DNA of 64,000 bases from Allodiplogaster sudhausi (lineage: Eukaryota > Nematoda > Chromadorea > Rhabditida > Diplogasteridae): NCBI GenBank assembly GCA_945643635.1, contig CALZFC010000107.1, forward strand, positions 191,001 to 255,000, written 5' to 3'. Under the pieces are notes generated by a model. It searched no databases, was not told where the DNA came from, and saw only the letters and a program-made list of their open reading frames with translations. A program made the position numbers and the translations under genes. Positions 61,242-64,000 of the stretch are shown piece by piece; the stretch's first letter is position 1, and each line of letters begins with the position of its first letter.

Positions 61242-61540
61242 TGAGTGGGTGAGTGAGAGAGGGAGTGAGAGAGAGAGAGAGAGAGAGGGAGTGGGAGAGA
61301 GAGAGAGTGAGAACGGAGAGAGGGAGTGAGAGAGAGAGGGAGTGAGTGAGTGAGAGTGGGAGTGAGAGAGAGAGAGGGAGTGAGTGGGTGAGTGAGAGAG
61401 GGAGTGAGAGAGAGAGTGAGAGCGGAGAGAGGGAGTGAGAGAGAGAGAGGGAGTGAGAGAAAGAGGGAGTGAGTGAGTGAGTGAGAGAGTGAGAGAGAGA
61501 GAGAGAGAGAGAGGGAGTGAGTGAGTGAGCGAGGGAGTGA

Positions 61541-61581
<41 letters not shown>

Positions 61582-62665
61582 TACCTCAGGTGAGGCATCG
61601 ACGAATCCTGCCTTGCACCGGCATTCGTATCCATCTGCTCGGTCGGTGCAAATGGCATCGGGAGAGCAGTCGGCTGAGCCATCCAGACACTCGTTCACAA
61701 CCATCACGCACTCAAGCAATCTATTCTTGTCTTCTCTGTTGGCTGTTTACAACCAGGAAGTTACTGCTTTCGCAGATATCTCAGTGCACTTTTTCCTGGT
61801 TCTATCCGCTATGGTCGAAGAATGAATGTGAAAAAAGACATACGTATGTATGTATGTATGTATGTATGTTCATATGTACAAACGTACATATGTCTACGTA
61901 TTTCTATTATAAGGATTATAATTAATGTTTAAAAAAAATTTCTCACAAACTGTCTACGGAGAAAATAGAACAAAAGTAAAATGGGATTGAGTGTGCACCT
62001 TACGACCAGGCCCTCGGCTGACACTCGTGGAGATGTCGGTGTAACCAGGCTGGCAGACACACTGGAAGCCATCCGGAGTGTCCACGCAAGCTGCACTCTC
62101 ATCGCAGTCCACGCCATATCTGTAGGAGAGAGAGAGAGAGAAAGAGAGACAGAGAGAAAGAGAGACAGAGAGAGAGAGAGAGAAAGAAAGAGAGAAAAGG
62201 GACAAAGAGAGGCAGAGAGAGACGTTTCTCTGGCGCTGCACTCGTCTGCAGTCTTTTGGCAGAGTCGACCGGGCTTCCTCTCCCTGTCTGGGGAAACATC
62301 TGCGAATCCCTCTTGGCATTCGCAAGTGTAGCCTTCTGCCTGCAGAGAATTCCTCCTTTCTTTCTTTTCAGTTTAAAAGAGAACTCATGCGAATGCGCAG
62401 GCAGATCAGTAGAATTCCTTGTCCCCTCCTTTTCCCCCTGCTCTTGACTATCTCAAGTTTCTCCAGATGCGAAGAAACTACTTCCTTTAACTTTGAATTA
62501 GCTCCCTGAGTTACTGTCCAATGGATTTCATTTCCCATTACAAATGACAGCACAGAGACGAACGAAATCACGGAACAGTAAAACGGCAAGTAAAAGAGAA
62601 ATCGAAGTGAGAGGAGAAATAGAGAGAGTGCTAGAGAATTAAGATGAAGAGAGAGAGAGGGGGAT

Positions 62666-62702
<37 letters not shown>

Positions 62703-63922
62703 TAGAGAGAGAGAGGAGTGTGCCAAGGAATTAATATGGACAGCGCTGCACACCCAGAACATCACACCTTCTTGATGGGGTACAGGCAGTTAAACACGAG
62801 ATTCTCTCCCTTTCTCTTTCTCCTCCTTGCTCCGCTCCTTCATTGCATTCTCTTCCACAAGGGCGTGGCCAGTTATAAGCAGTGCCACCTCTTACACAAT
62901 TCTTGCCGTTTATGCCAAGTCGATCATTAGTAAACAGGGGCTGCCTTCCTTCTTTGTCTCAGTCATACTCTACACTCACTCACCTTCCTTCTCTCTCTCT
63001 CTCTCTCTCTGTCTCTCTTTCTCTCTGTCTCTCCTTCTCTCTCTCCCTCTCTGAACTAACTAGATCTATGCATGTAGCATGCTTGTGACATCCGTTGCTG
63101 CTTGGCTTGGCGCATTCGTTGGTGAGAAGGCAGCGGCCATCTCCGAGTCGATTGATCTGAATCCTTGAGGTTGCAGAGAAGGAGAGAAATAGAAAGTGGC
63201 CAGACCCCGTGCGGACACTCGCAGCGATATCCTCCATCTGCGAAGACGCAGACTTCTGACTTCTCTTGTGAACAAGAGAGAGGATCGTCCACTCGACAAT
63301 TTAATCCTCAACAACTTATTATTACTTCCATCACATCTTTATATCTATTTCCCCCTGCTGACTCAACACATAGATTAACATTTACAGCCTAAGTTTCCTT
63401 TCATTTATTTTGATGTTTCTTTCGCTTGCCTGCAAGAAAAAAAAACTTAACATCTTCAAATTTGTGGTGCTGAGAGCAACAAGTGGAAGATTGTCGTGGA
63501 TTAGAGACTGACATTGTGACAACTAGTTAAGTAGCCTTGGGTGCTACAGGCAAAAATGGTGGATGAGCAGAGTAGAGAAGATAGAAAAGGGGACAGACCG
63601 AGAGATTCAGAAAAAGAAATTGAATGAGAGAGAGTGAGAGAGAGAGAGAATGAGAGAGAGAAACAGGTAGAGAGAGAGAGAGAGAGAGTGAGAGAGAGTG
63701 AGAGAGAGAGAAACAGGTAGAGCGAACAGAGACATCCTAGCCCGAGTAGTTAATCGACAGTCTTTTTGAGAAAATAAAATAAAATGGAATAAAATAAATA
63801 AAATGACTATAAGAAGACGGATTGCGTGAGGACGGAGGAGGACGATAAGCGGGGGGTGCCCTGTACTGAGCGGAGACCAGCACTGCCAGGAACACGACGG
63901 AAGGAAAGGAGCGACTTCTCAT
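48044..63922 (-). CDS. mup-4: MUP-4/MUA-3-like transmembrane protein (EGF, VWA, SEA domains)
   Basis: Nematode hemidesmosomal protein linking epidermal intermediate filaments to the cuticle for muscle attachment. The start (63922) gives a signal peptide, MRSRSFPSVVFLAVLVSAQ, then a Pro-rich segment. Some nine EGF-like modules follow (for example NECLDGSADCSPDAICTDRA, GFQCVCQPGYTD). A VWA domain at 58990-57240 has the MIDAS motif LIDGSGSIGS, VSVVQFSDQIRHEFG, TRTGAAIEHVVNEAF and VCIVITDGRSQ. About sixteen more EGF modules reach 52560. Two SEA domains follow (near 52560-52010 with TWDDGLLVNSSILLREN; 51880-51300 with SWDEGVLVNVTVSF), then two to four EGFs and a membrane helix (LPLWLMLLLALLFLLLTLLC, about 49810). 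The tail ends RRTNEISSTTTSKEVNYF at TAA 48046-48044. No LDL-receptor A modules are visible after the signal peptide, so MUP-4 fits better than MUA-3. More than 25 exons; individual junctions not all fixed. Confidence 0.9.
48470..49045 (+). repeat. CT-rich minisatellite in the MUP-4-like tail intron
   Basis: Irregular units of 35-45 bp built from CTCTCCCTTTCC and CCTCTTTCTCCCTTCCCTCC-type blocks. It is opposite in polarity to the gene's other intron repeats. Confidence 0.88.
50640..50932 (+). repeat. GA-rich minisatellite in MUP-4-like intron
   Basis: Units of about 15-30 bp (GAGAGAAGAAGAGAGAGG variants). Pyrimidine-rich on the sense strand; it lies between EGF exons. Confidence 0.85.
52600..52860 (+). 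repeat. GA tract with GGGGAAGGGGGGACGAGATG units in MUP-4-like intron
   Basis: (GA)n followed by three copies of a 60-65 bp unit containing GACGAGATGGA and GAGAAAGAGACAGAGAG, then (GA)n again. Confidence 0.88.
53005..53442 (+). repeat. 32-bp minisatellite in MUP-4-like intron (about 13 copies)
   Basis: Tandem unit of 32 bp: GAGAGAGTGAGCATGAGAAG followed by GAGAAAGAGAAG. Variant copies read AACATGAGAATCAG and occur at three places, suggesting higher-order duplication. All minus-strand frames are open, which creates a spurious Ser/Phe/Leu/His protein. Confidence 0.95.
55060..55405 (+). repeat. GA-rich tract with AATAGATAGAGAG units in MUP-4-like intron
   Basis: (GA)n mixed with GAGAGAATAGATAGAGAGAA and AAAAGGAAAG units over about 340 bp. 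Confidence 0.85.
58385..58890 (+). repeat. 35-bp minisatellite within the VWA-domain intron (about 14 copies)
   Basis: Tandem 35-bp unit: AGAAGAAGAGAAGGAGAGAA followed by AAGAGAGAATGAGAG. It separates the exon encoding the MIDAS motif (LIDGSGSIGS) from the next VWA exon (VLRFLSEFTDLFD). It is pyrimidine-rich on the sense strand. Confidence 0.95.
59280..59545 (+). repeat. 31-bp minisatellite with internal palindromes (about 8 copies)
   Basis: Tandem unit of 31 bp containing TTTCCATGACCATGAGAGTG followed by CCACTCTCTGC. Each unit carries the palindrome GAGAGTGCCACTCTC and an inverted CATG-AC-CATG, so every copy can form a small hairpin. One short copy at about 59498 lacks the CATGACCATG part, and copies degrade after 59540. 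It is the only non-GA/CT minisatellite in this gene. Confidence 0.93.
60980..61582 (+). repeat. 600-bp GA/GTGA microsatellite in MUP-4-like intron
   Basis: Mixed (GA)n, GAGGGAGTGAGTGAGTGAGA and GAGAGCGGAGAGAGG units. It spans most of the intron upstream (sense direction: downstream) of the exon encoding ADGYECRCKAGFVDASPE. Confidence 0.9.
61840..61890 (+). repeat. (GTAT)n microsatellite
   Basis: TATGTATGTATGTATGTATG over about 30 bp followed by degenerate ATGTACAAACGTACATATGT palindromic sequence, in a MUP-4-like intron. Confidence 0.85.
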
Positions 63923-64000
63923 CTTCTTCGTCACCGAATCGGTCTTCTTCTGTCTTCTTCCCTCCGATTACCTAAACGGGACCTTTTTGGTCGTCGAAAG

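Overview
This window is nuclear DNA of a metazoan, most likely a nematode outside Caenorhabditis. Every recognisable gene is split by GT-AG introns of about 27 bp to 4.7 kb, and there are no bacterial signals. The last 16 kb encode a MUP-4/MUA-3-type protein: a signal peptide, EGF repeats, a von Willebrand A domain, two SEA domains, one membrane span and a short tail. From general knowledge, that architecture is restricted to nematodes. The other proteins align from memory with well-known animal families. Introns and spacers are loaded with (CT)n/(GA)n microsatellites, GA- or CT-rich minisatellites and fold-back DNA elements, so most long open frames in the window are low-complexity artefacts.

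Layout. 1-1625 (+): 3' end of a neurobeachin gene. 2194-3587 (-): a small secreted cysteine-rich protein. 4339-11345 (-): WDR7 (rabconnectin-3 beta), with a 1 kb array of 40-bp repeats in an intron. 11346-12510: divergent spacer with a duplicated TTGAC-rich block. 12511-15161 (+): WDR4, the tRNA m7G46 methyltransferase subunit, with a 0.94 kb inverted-repeat element in an intron. 15452-15942 (+): a second small secreted protein. 16999 to about 21890 (-): glutamate decarboxylase (unc-25 type), with a MITE lying almost on a splice acceptor. 23291-26292 (-): VMP1/EPG-3. 26910-29168 (+): a UDP-glycosyltransferase. 29418-29997 (-): mitochondrial pyruvate carrier 1. 30236-30928 (+): a glycine-rich MPLKIP/TTDN1-like protein. 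About 32170-37357 (-): CDK12. 38339-46153 (+): LASP (LIM, nebulin, SH3), whose third intron holds a 3.7 kb composite fold-back element with its own gene remnant. 48044-63922 (-): the MUP-4/MUA-3-like gene.

These are ordinary housekeeping, neuronal and muscle-attachment genes with no operon-like functional cluster. Weak links exist: neurobeachin, WDR7 and GAD belong to vesicle traffic or GABA signalling, and LASP and MUP-4/MUA-3 belong to muscle or epidermal attachment. The most interesting material is non-coding: the nested inverted repeats, the MITE at the GAD acceptor, and the bias of pyrimidine microsatellites toward the sense strand, often running into 3' splice sites. I found no rRNA, tRNA or CRISPR array. 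All family assignments come from reading translations by eye; no database search was run.
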